Assembly (NCBI GenBank): GCA_905178155.1
Contig: CAJINV010000016.1
Location: 711,386 to 775,385, forward strand
Origin: Amoebophrya sp. A120
Lineage: Eukaryota; Sar; Dinophyceae; Syndiniales; Amoebophryaceae
Length of the DNA: 64,000 nt
Direction: 5' to 3'
The notes under the pieces are model-generated. The model did no database searches. It saw only the letters and a program-made list of their open reading frames with translations, and was not told where the DNA came from. The position numbers were made by a program, and so were the translations under genes. Position 1 is the stretch's first letter, and each line of letters starts with the position of its first letter. Of this stretch, positions 1-10,373 are shown one piece after another.

Positions 1-1537
1 CCTTCTCCTTACCAAAATGCGACGCCTGGGGCTTTTGGTCGCAGCCTTCTCAAGCATTCGCCCACTGCAATCTACCGACCAGCTGTGTCTGGCGCGGGGA
101 AAAAAGCTGCAGGCGCTACGGCAGTTGGGGACGCTCCGAATTTTTTTTTTTTCGGCCCTATGATTCTTTTGAAAGTGATCCACTTGCTCCTTTGATAGCC
201 AGCTCTACTCATTGGCAAGAGATTTTTGGAAAAGGCATGATCTTGTTCAAAAAGCAAAAGACAACTCGCTCCGATGCAACCTGCGAACTGTACATCGAAG
301 TACGACCCAAACTTGTCGAAGCGATGAGAGCACGAAAAAACCTGTGGCAGTTCTAGTGCAGCTGCACTATTCATCATCATCACTGCTGACGAGTGACGAG
401 ATGAACACCAAACTTGACAACTCGCATCAAGGTGAAACTCCAAACAATTTTTGCCATCGTTAGTACCCTATAGCGTATGTCTACACTAGCCGGAAAAGAA
501 CAGTCGCGCCGTCAATCCCACGACGACGGCCTGGATTGAGGAGCTGCTAAACCGGAATAGTATTTCATCGATTCATAGCGCCACTATTGTCAGTTTGAGG
601 TTGACGAGAGGAAACAGAAGCAGCATCGTGCACAAAAGCGATGCGTGTGTCGTCTTGCTCTTGCATGGCACGGATAGTTCTCTATTTTCGTAGTTTTACC
701 CATGGGTTGTAAATGGAATTAACGACACGCAGAGTTGAAAAAAGTCGAACCGATGCGGTTAGCTCGTGGCTCGTGTAAATATACGTATGTGTAGTTGACA
801 TGCATGTAAGTGCTCGCTCCGTGTGCAGTGTCGTGTCGCTTTTGTGTAAGTATGTTGCCCGCGATGAACTTTGGCGTGCAATTGTTACGTTGAGCTTGAG
901 ATAGAGGAGTAGGGTGAGGCGCGAGAGGACGGCAAAACGCAAAAGGATTTTCGATGTTAGAATACTCGGACCAATCAATGCAGTCGTTCGTGCTCGCTCG
1001 AACAAAAACAAAGTGTTGTTGCATGTAAAAATGATCGATGGTTGCATGGTCTGGCCGTCCTGTGAGATAACGAATGAAAACACTTGTTGTCTATGAAAAC
1101 TTTCCAACCCCTGCCCCCACGGCTCTCTCTTCTCGAATCACTGTAAAAATAGTTCAAACTCCAAGCTTTGCACCGAGGTGGCAAAGTTAAAAGTCTGTCT
1201 CTACTGAGAAGAAAACAGCTCTGTCTGACACCGCAACAACTTCGGTGTTTTCAACAACTCTAACAAGATGACGTCTTTCTACGCAGCTTTCAATGGTCCC
1301 GAGGGGGGTATGGAAGGGAAAAAGTTTCGAAGCTTGCTTTTGCATGTGATAGCTTGCTTGCTTTTGCATGTGATAGTAGGTTAGGTACGACGAAACAGAG
1401 ATGAAAGCTATACTTGGACATTGCATGACTCACGTGCACGTCTTGATGATTTTCATTTTTACATTAATAAGTTTGTGAGTTGTGCTGTAGCAGAATTGGC
1501 ATGCAAAAAATAAATTTTTCCCTCCACACCCGAGACC
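1..1537. other. upstream region, no gene recognised
   Basis: No open frame here has recognisable protein character, and no introner ends were found. It presumably holds the promoter and 5' untranslated region of the PUF gene. A short direct repeat lies at 1332-1376: two copies of GCTTGCTTTTGCATGTGATA, 24 nt apart. Confidence 0.5.
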
Positions 1538-4500
1538 ATGAACAATGCCAACGGGCAGCAAAACTCCACGCGTAATCGTTCGGGGTCCATGGATATGCAT
1601 TGCAAATATGTCTGGGTCTGGAAGGATGTAGCTTGTGATGCGCATTGCACAACACACACAAATCTCTCATGCGTAGGCAGCAAAAGATGCCCATTTACTG
1701 TCACCAAAATAGAGGACTTGTGATGCGGATTAGGCATTGCGGAGTCTTCGTGAAATCTGTGATGGTGTCATGCAAAAACAGGAGCACGACATTCTATTCT
1801 TCCAGACCCAGACATATTTGCAATTCATAATGGACCTGATCGGTTCTTACACGGCCGGGAATGGTGGAAACAACATGAACACGCTGAACAACCCGATTCC
1901 GGGAATGCAGATGAACATGCCGGGCGTCGGGGACTTGAACTCCTGCACTTCCAACGGCCACCAGATGAGCAACCAGCTGAACTCGTGGAACAACGGAAAT
2001 ACGGATGGCAACACGTCGCAGAACAACTTCACGAGCAACAACAAACTCGGGAACAACGCCCGCGCGGGTGGCAACAACGGAATGGTCGCCGGGCAGAAGC
2101 CCAACTGGGGCGGGAATGGAAATGTAGCTTTGTTTAAATTCTACTTCTGTACATGATCGGTTTATCTTGCATGAAACCTCTATTCATGCAGAAGAGTAAT
2201 GAGTGAAACACCGTGAGATCACGACTCATGGCCCTGGGAGAATCAGTATCTGTTGTGACTTTTGCAACCTGAAAATCAATTTATGCATGAAAGGAAACTA
2301 CTAACTTCCGAAAAAATAAAATCCTGTTACTGCAAATCAATTCTATGCTCACAGCAAGCGCTTTCGGCGCAGCAGCAACAGGCGAACACCCAGCGCTCCA
2401 TCCGGAATGGCGAGAATCGCGAACTGCAGGCGAGACTGCGTATGCTGGATCTGATATGAGCATGCACAACTCCCCCCTCCTCCTCCTCAATTCTAGGGCA
2501 TGAACAGCAAGACAAGCGTCGGCAAGAATGCAGGATTCGCACGACAAATATTTTTTCACGCAAGATTGTAGTGCTGTCTGGAACGATACGCGGCCAGAAC
2601 CTGTCATGCGAAACAAAGAGAAAGAGAAAGACTGGACTTGGTATTTTGCATGACAAATTTTTAGGAAGGGGAAGTGGTGCACTCTCATACCTGAACGGGC
2701 TGCAACAGGAGGTGCGGGAACTTCTGCACACGATCAGCACAAAGCAGGCATATCCTGTGCAAAAGTATCGGACTCGTTTCAATTGCAGGCATGCATGACA
2801 AATCTCCCTGCCAAGGTAAAACAGCATGACAAATTTTCAATGTTGCATGCAGGGAAAATTTGTAATGCAATTCAGACTCGTGCGATACTTTTGCACAGGA
2901 TAGGGCGCAGCTCCAAGCGATTTTTGCCGTGTGCTTACCCTTATCGACGGCAAATATGATTTTGTCTGGCTCTGGAAAAAAAAAATGCATGTTGCTGAGT
3001 GTTGCATATGCATGTTGAGATCAGTAAGTTCTACTTCTGTATACCATGAGCGCATAGATCATAAGGTTGACTGTCGTAGGCTTTTGGCGATTCCGTTCGT
3101 ATGACAAACTACCTCGTTCTTTCGCATGACAAAAAAAAGCGTTCTATGTTTTCCTGCATTACAGATTTGGTTCTCTCGTGCTGATTTCGCATCACAGATG
3201 ACATATTTGCAACGCATACGGCTACTCACAGCTGCTGCTCGAAGTGTTGGACAAAGTGGATTCCTGCTTTTTCGAAGTCTGCCAGGACGCACAAGGTGCG
3301 TTTTGTTGTTCTGTTCTGTATCACAAAAACCTGCTTGCATGGAACATCCGCATGACAAAAGACTGTATTTTTAGTAGCCACAGGCGGTCTTGCACGATCG
3401 ACGTGCATGGGCTCCTGCATGACAAACATTCGCATTTGCTCCGCATTGCTTTGAACAAGGCAGAAGATGAGGCTTCTGTGGTCTACCAGCACGACGTGCT
3501 AGTTGTAGAGGATCGGGTGGTTATTTTTTGCAAAATTTTTTATTTACATTCACATTCGCCAGGTGCCACCGCGTTGCAAACGCTGATTGGCGAGACCCAG
3601 CTGGGCGTCCAGTGCAAGCTGCGTATCGCGGGCTGCTTCAACTGCGATCGCGTGCTCACGTTGAGCCAGTGCGCCCACGGCTCCCACGTGATCCGGAAGC
3701 TGCTCTCGTCCTGGTTGCCGGAAGAGGCCTCGTTTCTGTTCCCGCTCATGCGCGCGAACCTGAACGCAATCGCCTGCTCCAAGTACGGAACGGTGGTGCT
3801 GCAGCGATTGGTGGACGCTTTGGTGGCGGAAGACATGGTATCAAAAAATCTGTTCTATCGCCTGTCCTGCCCCACTGTGCATGATAATTTCTTTGCATTA
3901 TTTTCTGTGTTTGACGCTTGCATGACGACGACAGCTTCCTGTGTCTTCTACCGGGGTTTCGTTGGATTCATCGGCATGCTGACATCGGTATTTAGTACTG
4001 AGACAATTTCTGATTCTGTTGCGAAAATTTGCATGGCGGAGAAAATCCAATAAGGAGACCTTTTTATCTAATACTGAAAAAAAAACAGATCGAGGCTTTG
4101 CTTATCGAGATGATCGGCCACGCGGCGACGCTGGCCCAGGATCCGTTTGGCAACTATCTGCTCCAGTACGTGATGTCTTCGAAACACCTGTACAAGTTCC
4201 AAGACCGTGACGTCTTCATCCAGGCCGTGCTGAACGCGCTGCAGGAGGAAGTTTCGCTGGAAACGCTGTGATATCAAATGCAAACATGTCTGGATCTGGA
4301 AGGTTGCGAGAGGACTTCTCATGCTGTTCTGGCATGACCCTTAGCTCTGTATTGCGGGGCCACAAACAGCCTCTCTCGTCTGTCATGCAAAAACGCAGTT
4401 TCCCATGCGGAATACGTAGCACAGAAGCTGCACAAAAAAACTTCTCATGCTTGGCGGCGCATTGCAGTGCATTTGCTATTGACTGACTTGCATCACAAGT

Positions 4501-7500
4501 TTCCAGACCCAGACATATTTGCAATGCATATGTGCTGCCAGAAGTTTGCCTCTAACGTGATCGAGCACGCGCTCTGCATATCCTGTGCAAAAGTATCGTA
4601 TTCGTATAAATGCAAGTCTTGCATTACAAATCTTTTTGTCAAGGTAAATTCGCATCACAAATTTTGACTCTCATGCTGAGGGAATTTGTCATGCATTTAC
4701 TATACGAGTGCGATACTTTTGCAGTTCATACTGCACCGCCGGCGACCGCGTCCGCGAACTCTTTTACGAGGAGGTATGGATTGCAAATCCTATATCTGGG
4801 TGTGGAAGGATGCAGTTTGTCATGCTAAATCTAGATCATGCAAAAATCTGTGTTGCGTGATTCTGAATACCGAAAGCTGACCACTGTTGACCAAGTTGAG
4901 AGGGAGTTTCTCATGCTAGGTCCTGCATTCCAGACCTCGTGGGTCATGTTAAACCTGCATGACAAGCCTCGTAATCTTCCAGCCCCAGACATATTTGCAA
5001 TGCATACAAGGGTTGCACCTACGATTTTCTGAACCGCGTGATCCGGGTATGAGAGTGCACAACTTCCCCTCGTTCTCATTTCTCATGCAAAATACCTAAT
5101 GTACGCATTGCCTCCTCCTGTCACTATTATGCATGACAAGTTCTGCCAGCTCAAAGAGCACTACACTCCTGTCCAAATTTGTCATGCAAAACCTGTATCC
5201 TTGCCGACGGTTGTATTGCTGTTCATGCAACACAAATGAGGGGGAGGGGGAGTTGTGCGCTTCCATACCGGGATCGTTTCGGGAACTACATCGTGCAACG
5301 CGTCCTGGAGCTGAGCAACAACTCGAACAACTCGACCTTCAACGGCCATCAAAACAGCTCCGGGCTGAGCCAGGCTTTTCACCAAAACATGACCATGAGC
5401 ATGATGGGCCAGCAGTCAGGTGGTCACAATTCGAGTTCGAATCAGCTGTTGGCGGCGGCCGGGCAGTTGGCGGGGTTTTCTGCTAACCAGATGTACAATG
5501 CGTCGAACCAGCAGCAGAGCACGTACAACAGCTGCAACCAGTTGCCGATGCAGCTGCCGTCCAATTGTTCCTCCAACACGACGAATCACTCCAACCCCAT
5601 GGCCGGCTCCGGGCAGAGTCCGGGCAGCGCGACCCAGCAAGCGGGGGGAAACATGCCCAACTGCGCGCCGGGCTTCCAGCTGCCCTCCGCCATGCAGTCC
5701 CCGCTCGGCGGCAACGCGGGCGGCATGGCCAATCATCATGGGGGCAACAGCGGCACCAGCTGTCAGCAGCAGACGCAGACCGTGGGGACACTGGGCGCGA
5801 GCTTCTCCGGGGGCACCTTCCAGTACCCGAGCAACTTCGGGTCCACCACGACGGGAACCTCGTCGCCGCTGGACAATGCCGGGTCTTCGTCAGGCGTGGG
5901 GTGCAACAACACCAACTCGCAGTCTACGTACCAGATGTATCCCCAGAAAAAACTACTGTCTCAGAAGTCTCAAACCATTACAGGACACTCAGCAACACAA
6001 CTTCGATCAGCATGACACTCAAATATTAAACCTGTGATGCGCCAGACACAGCACGACGAGAATGCACATTATGAAAGACGCCTTTCATCTTGCATGAGGA
6101 GCATGACAAACAACTGTCTCAAGGGATGTCCGCATTACAAAGTTGAGATTGAGAAAGTTTTTTTGCGCGATAAGATGAGTTTGCCCTCGACGAGCTCCAA
6201 CACGACCTCTCTGTCCTCGAACACGACCTCCGTTTCTGGCAACGGGGCCGCCGTATCACACAGAAAAAAGCAGGCAGGTCACATTTGTAATTCAAAAATA
6301 AATACACAAAAATCTGTATTGCGCATCCCAAACAGCATGCTATGGGGCCGTCCATGACAGATTTTTATGTGTCTTTATTGTTGCATTACAAGTATTCCCT
6401 GCCTGCTTTTTTCTCTGGGACACGCCGGAAACCAGATGTCCGGTTGCGCGGCTGGAGCCAACGCGATGGGGGGTGCAACCGGTGCAGCCGGGCAGACCTT
6501 CGGTGAACCGGTGTCGGCTATCCTGAGTAAAAACGTCCCCACACCAGAGTCAAGTTGGGACGAACTTAGCAACACAAATCCAGGAGTTTTGGGAGCCACG
6601 CATGACAAGCTGCAGTCCGTAGAAGTGTTGTGCAGGTTAGCAAGGCCAGCGGCATCAGAAATCCATCTGCTTATCCTATTTACAGCATTACAAATGTTTC
6701 CAAAACACGACTAGAAATGCCCCTCGTGGCGATGCGCATTACAAGCGTTCCTGTCATTGCAAATCTGCATGACAAGGACGTTTTTACAAAGGATATCGGC
6801 CAAGGTGTGGCGGAACGTGGCGCTGATTCTGACCCAGGACTTCACCATCCCGGTGCGGCCGTATGACGGTGCACAACTCCCCCTCCCCCTCCTTTGTCAT
6901 GCAAAATCCCAAATCGAGGCTCTGCCTCCTGGCACTGTTTGCATGACAAGTTCATCCGGTTGCCCAAATACCACTACACCCCAGTGTAAATTTGTCATGC
7001 AAAACCGGTGTCATGCAAAAGCAAAACCGGCATAATTCTTGCTGATGCTCGTATAGCCGTTCCCGCTATACAAATATGGGCGAGGGGGAGTTGTGCACTG
7101 TGATAGGCCGAAGCTGTTGCGGAAGTTTTTCCCGCACTTGCAGCAGCAACTGAACGCGAACTCGAACGCGAACGGGACGTCGACCAATGGTACGATGGGG
7201 AACAAGTTCGAGCAGTGCGGCAGCATGAGCAGTATGGGCGGTAACAACTGCATGACCAGTGCCGCGGTCGGGTTTGGCAGTGCGGCTGCTGCGACGGCAA
7301 TATGGATTGCAAAAATGTCTGGGTCTGGAAGAGTCATGTTGCTTTTGCATGACACAGAAGGTCTGGCATGGAAGCTCTAGCATCACAGGTTTCGAGAAGC
7401 TCTCGCGATGCCGAATCCGCATGACAGATGCCCCATTTTGGTGCCGGAAAGTGGGCAACTTTTGCTGCCTATGCATGAGAGATTTTTATTTGTTGTGAAA

Positions 7501-7574
7501 TGCGCATCACAAGTTTGCACTCTTCCAGACCCAGAGATATTTGCAATGCATAGGCAACGCCCATTTACAACTGA
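1538..7574 (+). CDS. Pumilio/PUF-domain RNA-binding protein
   Basis: PUF proteins bind 3'UTRs through tandem helical repeats and repress or localise mRNAs in the cytoplasm. Exons (joins shown keeping one copy of each direct repeat): 1538-1593, 1835-2123, 2355-2454, 2695-2750, 2903-2954, 3219-3295, 3563-3837, 4088-4271, 4536-4578, 4736-4774, 5012-5047, 5273-5937, 6178-6253, 6428-6518, 6801-6861, 7111-7300, 7558-7574; about 770 aa. PUF repeats are visible in order: CAHGSHVIRKLL, CSKYGTVVLQRL, DPFGNYLLQYVM, KFASNVIEHAL, DRFGNYIVQRVLEL. The base-reading residues of the last three (NYxxQ, SNxxE, NYxxQ) are those of canonical repeats 6, 7 and 8. An Asn/Gln/Gly/Met-rich segment precedes the domain and an Asn/Ser-rich one follows repeat 8. 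ATG 1538 (context GAGACCATGA) opens MNNANGQQNSTRN; a further upstream exon cannot be excluded. The joins around 2750/2903 and 2954/3219 are uncertain by a base. The reading LTLIDGYSQLLLEVLDKV fits the domain best. The stop is TGA 7572-7574. Confidence 0.9.
1594..1829. mobile_element. introner, family A, in PUF gene
   Basis: Terminal inverted repeats are TATGCATTGCAAATATGTCT at the left and its near complement at the right, ending TTCATA. The exact 5-bp direct repeat ATGGA lies at 1589-1593 and 1830-1834. Removal joins SGSM to DLIGSY in frame. Confidence 0.92.
2124..2354 (+). other. GT-AG intron in PUF gene
   Basis: The donor is GTAGCT after GGNGN and the acceptor CTCACAG is before QALSAQQQQ, phase 0. 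There are no terminal inverted repeats, so this is an ordinary spliceosomal intron next to introners. Confidence 0.75.
2455..2689. mobile_element. introner, family B, in PUF gene
   Basis: The left end is TATGAGCATGCACAACTCCC and the right end GTGGTGCACTCTCATA. The flanks TCTGA and CCTGA match at 4 of 5 positions. Removal gives RMLDLNGLQQEV in frame. The one-base difference would show which flank copy stays in the mRNA. Confidence 0.85.
2751..2902. mobile_element. introner, family C, in PUF gene
   Basis: Ends are TATCCTGTGCAAAAGTATCG and CGATACTTTTGCACAGGATA, exact complements. At 152 bp it is among the shortest. The flanks (AGGCA, GGGCG) match only partly, and the exact join decides the frame of the next small exon. 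Confidence 0.85.
2955..3218. mobile_element. introner, family A, in PUF gene
   Basis: The left TATGATTTTGTCTGGCTCTG and the right ACATATTTGCAACGCATA are diverged family A ends. CGGC occurs at both flanks, so the left boundary may lie two bases upstream. Confidence 0.7.
3296..3562 (+). other. GT-AG intron in PUF gene, no in-frame stop
   Basis: The donor is GTGCGT and the acceptor TTCGCCAG, joining CQDAQ to GATALQ. Its 267 bp are a multiple of three with no in-frame stop, so retention would insert 89 residues without truncation. It carries internal GCATGACAAA motifs like introners but no terminal inverted repeats. Confidence 0.7.
3838..4087 (+). other. GT-AG intron in PUF gene
   Basis: The donor is GTATCA after VAEDM and the acceptor AAAAACAG is before IEALLIEMIGH, phase 0. 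It separates two PUF repeats. Confidence 0.75.
4272..4530. mobile_element. introner, family A, in PUF gene
   Basis: Starts TATCAAATGCAAACATGTCT and ends ATATTTGCAATGCATA. The flanks TGTGA and TGTGC match at 4 of 5. Removal restores the PUF repeat 7 region, SLETLCCQKFASNVIEH. Confidence 0.88.
4579..4730. mobile_element. introner, family C, in PUF gene
   Basis: Starts TATCCTGTGCAAAAGTATCG and ends CGATACTTTTGCAGTTCATA. The direct repeat CTGCA is exact. Removal joins EHALC to TAGDRVRELF in frame. Confidence 0.92.
4775..5006. mobile_element. introner, family A, in PUF gene
   Basis: Starts TATGGATTGCAAATCCTATA and ends CATATTTGCAATGCATA. The flanks GGAGG and CAAGG match at 3 of 5. Either join gives an open frame into GCTYDFLNRVIR. 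Confidence 0.83.
5048..5267. mobile_element. introner, family B, in PUF gene
   Basis: Starts TATGAGAGTGCACAACTTCC and ends AGTTGTGCGCTTCCATA. The direct repeat CCGGG is exact. Removal joins NRVIR to DRFGNYIVQ, so the element sits just before PUF repeat 8. Confidence 0.93.
5938..6172. mobile_element. introner, family I, in PUF gene
   Basis: Starts TATCCCCAGAAAAAACTACT and ends AAAGTTTTTTTGCGCGATA. The direct repeat AGATG is exact. Removal joins STYQM to SLPSTSSN in frame. Confidence 0.85.
6254..6422. mobile_element. introner, family J (ends ACA, not ATA)
   Basis: Starts TATCACACAGAAAAAAGCAG and ends CTGCTTTTTTCTCTGGGACA. The direct repeat CGCCG is exact. Removal joins GNGAA to GNQMSGCAAG in frame. 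The right terminus breaks the ATA rule. Confidence 0.82.
6519..6795. mobile_element. introner, family D, in PUF gene
   Basis: Starts TATCCTGAGTAAAAACGTCC and ends CGTTTTTACAAAGGATA. The direct repeat TCGGC is exact (6514-6518, 6796-6800). Removal gives FGEPVSAKVWRNVAL in frame. Confidence 0.93.
6862..7105. mobile_element. introner, family B, in PUF gene
   Basis: Starts TATGACGGTGCACAACTCCC and ends GGAGTTGTGCACTGTGATA. The direct repeat GGCCG is exact. Removal joins DFTIPVR to PKLLRKFFPHL in frame. Confidence 0.93.
7301..7552. mobile_element. introner, family A, in PUF gene
   Basis: Starts TATGGATTGCAAAAATGTCT and ends GATATTTGCAATGCATA. The direct repeat GGCAA is exact. Removal leaves a 17-nt last exon that ends ATPIYN and TGA. 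Confidence 0.92.
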
Positions 7575-7613
7575 AAGCCTCTCGTGAATGTCGCTGGTTG
7601 TAAATGAGATGGA

Positions 7614-7946
7614 TATCCTATCAAAGTGAAAAGTCCCCCCTCCCCATATTGAAACGGAAACTTCTGTTGCTGGATTTGTTTACACAAATCAGCCCTGTCT
7701 TGCAGTGAGGCACTACAGGCAAAGCCTCAGCCTGGGTAGGTGTGTTTTGTTGTAGGCGCTTAGCATAACAGAGCCCTGCCATGTAGGTAAAACAGCATTA
7801 CAAACCGCCTCCATAAGGCGGCGGATTCTTTGGATTTGCCTTCTTGCAAGAGAGACAGGATCTGTGCTCACAAATCAGCATCACAAATTTTTAGGGACAT
7901 AAGTACCTTTTCAATATGTGGAGGGGGGATTTTTCCTCACAGTATA
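7614..7946. mobile_element. introner-like element, family K, downstream of PUF stop
   Basis: Long complementary ends (TATCCTATCAAAGTGAAAAG at the left; a TTTCAATATG arm near the right, ending CAGTATA) enclose 333 bp. The flanks ATGGA and GCAGT do not match. It begins 40 bp past the PUF stop, in the presumed 3' untranslated region. Confidence 0.65.
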
Positions 7947-10157
7947 GCAGTTTTGTTGTAGTGCGGAAATCAGTATCAGTTTGTAGCTCAGAGTTAAGAT
8001 GAGTAGACTCAATGTTGTTCACGTGGCCTAGTTGCTCCTCTTCGGAGCGCTCTATGCAGACTAGAAATTGATAAATCTTGTAGAAGAGTAGAAAATAAGT
8101 GTACGATTTTTACAGCTTCAAGAATCTTCACGAAGAGACAGACTCTATGGGCTAGCATTCACCAAAATTGTATGATTCAGTTTCTGTTTCAAAAATAAAT
8201 ATGAAATAAAACTACAACCTCTATTCTTGAGAATACAGTCGTATCCTCTGGATAAAGTTGTGTTTGAAAGCACGAATTTGCAGTACCAGACCTTTGTTTT
8301 GCGTTTACAACTTGCTATTTGACTTTTGTCATCACGCCTACCCAAACAAAAAGTATGAATCTCTACCGACTCATTGTTCACCTCTAGACATCTACCCTCG
8401 ATGAAAATTTAGCTTTCTTTGTTTTGTTTCACCTGATAGCTTCGTTTGTCCAAACGTAACAGCCTACCCGTATCGACAAGAATTCCACTTATGCCCCCCT
8501 ACCGGCTTTCTTTCCGTGCCCCAGCTGCGGGGGAGTTAGTGCTGGTTAGGAATTACCCAAATCTTCTACGTGCTACACAACGAACCTGATGGGTCTTTGA
8601 CTCGTCAGCCCGTTTCTATTTCCTAAAAATAAAAGCGACGCAAGTGTTGGAAGAAAAATTTTATAAAAAAAATGAACAAAAAAAATCTTACTGGGAGTTA
8701 AATACCGAAATATATTTATCTCAATGTACCACTGTATAATCTACTGATGAAGTTCATCATGCGCTGAAATAGAATTCCTCGTGCGTAGCGAATGTAATGT
8801 GCTGTGTACTCTCAACATGTAAAAATTACTGTCTGAACATACGGCGGAAATAAAAGTATGACGCGCTTCCAAATTAAAGTTATTTTGGCCTACTTTTATA
8901 GCAGGCTGATTGAAGCTAGTTGAGAATACAGCAACAGAGGAGAGCAAGCTTCTTTTAGTACGTATGAATAAATCTAACGAAGGGAGTCACGATTACGATA
9001 CAGTTTCCGGAATCTTTATCAAATCGCTTTAAAAATAAACATCAAAACCGTTTCCGTTTCAGTATTACTTTTAGCATCACTCACTTCATCACTTCGCGAC
9101 GTTTCATCGCGAGTGAGTAACTCAGAGTATAACCTTAACTCAAACAGACCAAAACCAATCTCTCAGCAGTTTATCGAGACAAAGTTGTTGTAACCGCTGA
9201 TGCAGCAGTACCCAGATATAAAAAAAAGTGAAAAGCAGTTTTACACTGCTGAGGCGAAATTAAAATCAAGCTCTAGTACCGTTGTCGATATATTGGGTCT
9301 AGAATTTCAGACGGCGCAACGAGGATGAATAAAACAGTAGTAGTAGAGAGCATGATAACTACTACGCGGCGTATATCTACTCACACCTAGAAGGAAGTGC
9401 GATGTTTTTTCGTCCCGATGGTGAAGGCAGACTCAAAACTAATTTTATGGATGGCGTCCATATTGTATTGCAATTGCTGACCAGAAATAAACATCGAAAT
9501 ATCCTGTTGCAGAAATTCGCAATGCCCATAGTATCACGCAACAAATATAGAAAAAAATCAAAAAAAAAGATAAACAAATGTTTTGTAACTACGAAGGAGT
9601 TCGTCGTATGAAAGGGAAAGGAAAAGCGTTTCTGAGTCACTGGATCGTGCATGAAATAAGGGATGCTTAAACGCAGATGACAGGTGATGCGTCAAGATAT
9701 TATGATGTGTAAGAAACTTAACCAGGTCCCTCCTTTCTTTGGGGGGAGGAGGGCCTTCGCTTTTGCATGAAACGTACTTACCTGAAGGAAGTGCAAGTTT
9801 TGCTTTTGACTCAAAAATTGCTTTTGAGCTTCCATATGGCACTCAGACGAAAAATGAACGTGTACAACAGATAATGGGAGGATAAAGCGGGGATCCAACC
9901 AGTATGAAAAAAAAAGATTCTATTTGCAGCAACTGCAGCAGCACGAAAGCGCAGACTGCATAGGTGCTTGTTTATTAGGAATAGGTGTTTAGAGGTACTC
10001 TGAGTGATGTTTCGTCATGAGCGCTGCTTAGACTATGCAAGACTTGTGAATTCTGATACTTACACTTTCACTAAGGCTGCTGCTGCTGTTGCTGTTGCAC
10101 GGTAGAAGAAGTTTTTTTTTTGCATCACCGAGAGAGGATTGGAGATTTGCGGCTCTT
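7947..10157. other. AT-rich intergenic region
   Basis: No gene, introner or RNA gene recognised. Only short open frames without protein character occur on either strand. Confidence 0.5.
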
Positions 10158-10373
10158 TATCGCACGAAAAAACTGTTTCACTGTGATGATTTTGCAAGTT
10201 CTGCATCACAAGTTTGTTTACACATGACACTGAAAATTTGTCATGCGCGCATTTCCCATGGGGAAAAGCACACTTGAAACTCCAATGCTCTATGCAGGTG
10301 TAGCAAGACAAGTAGTTCTGTATTCCATTTTCTGCATCACAAGTTCACAGAGAAACAGTTTTTTCTTACGATA
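10158..10373. mobile_element. introner, family H, intergenic
   Basis: Starts TATCGCACGAAAAAACTGTT and ends AACAGTTTTTTCTTACGATA. The direct repeat CTCTT is exact (10153-10157, 10374-10378). I see no convincing coding sequence around it. Confidence 0.85.

Noticed and set aside
2327-2827. 166-codon minus-strand frame
   Set aside because: It is antisense to PUF exons and two introners.
4579-7552. CRISPR-like regularly recurring short motifs (GCATGACAAAT and complement)
   Set aside because: Spacing is irregular, the motifs are inverted and lie within paired terminal repeats of a eukaryotic genome.
9727-9753. Pyrimidine/purine hairpin CCCTCC...GGAGGG as a terminator or introner end
   Set aside because: Arms are only about six bases and no paired element end was found.
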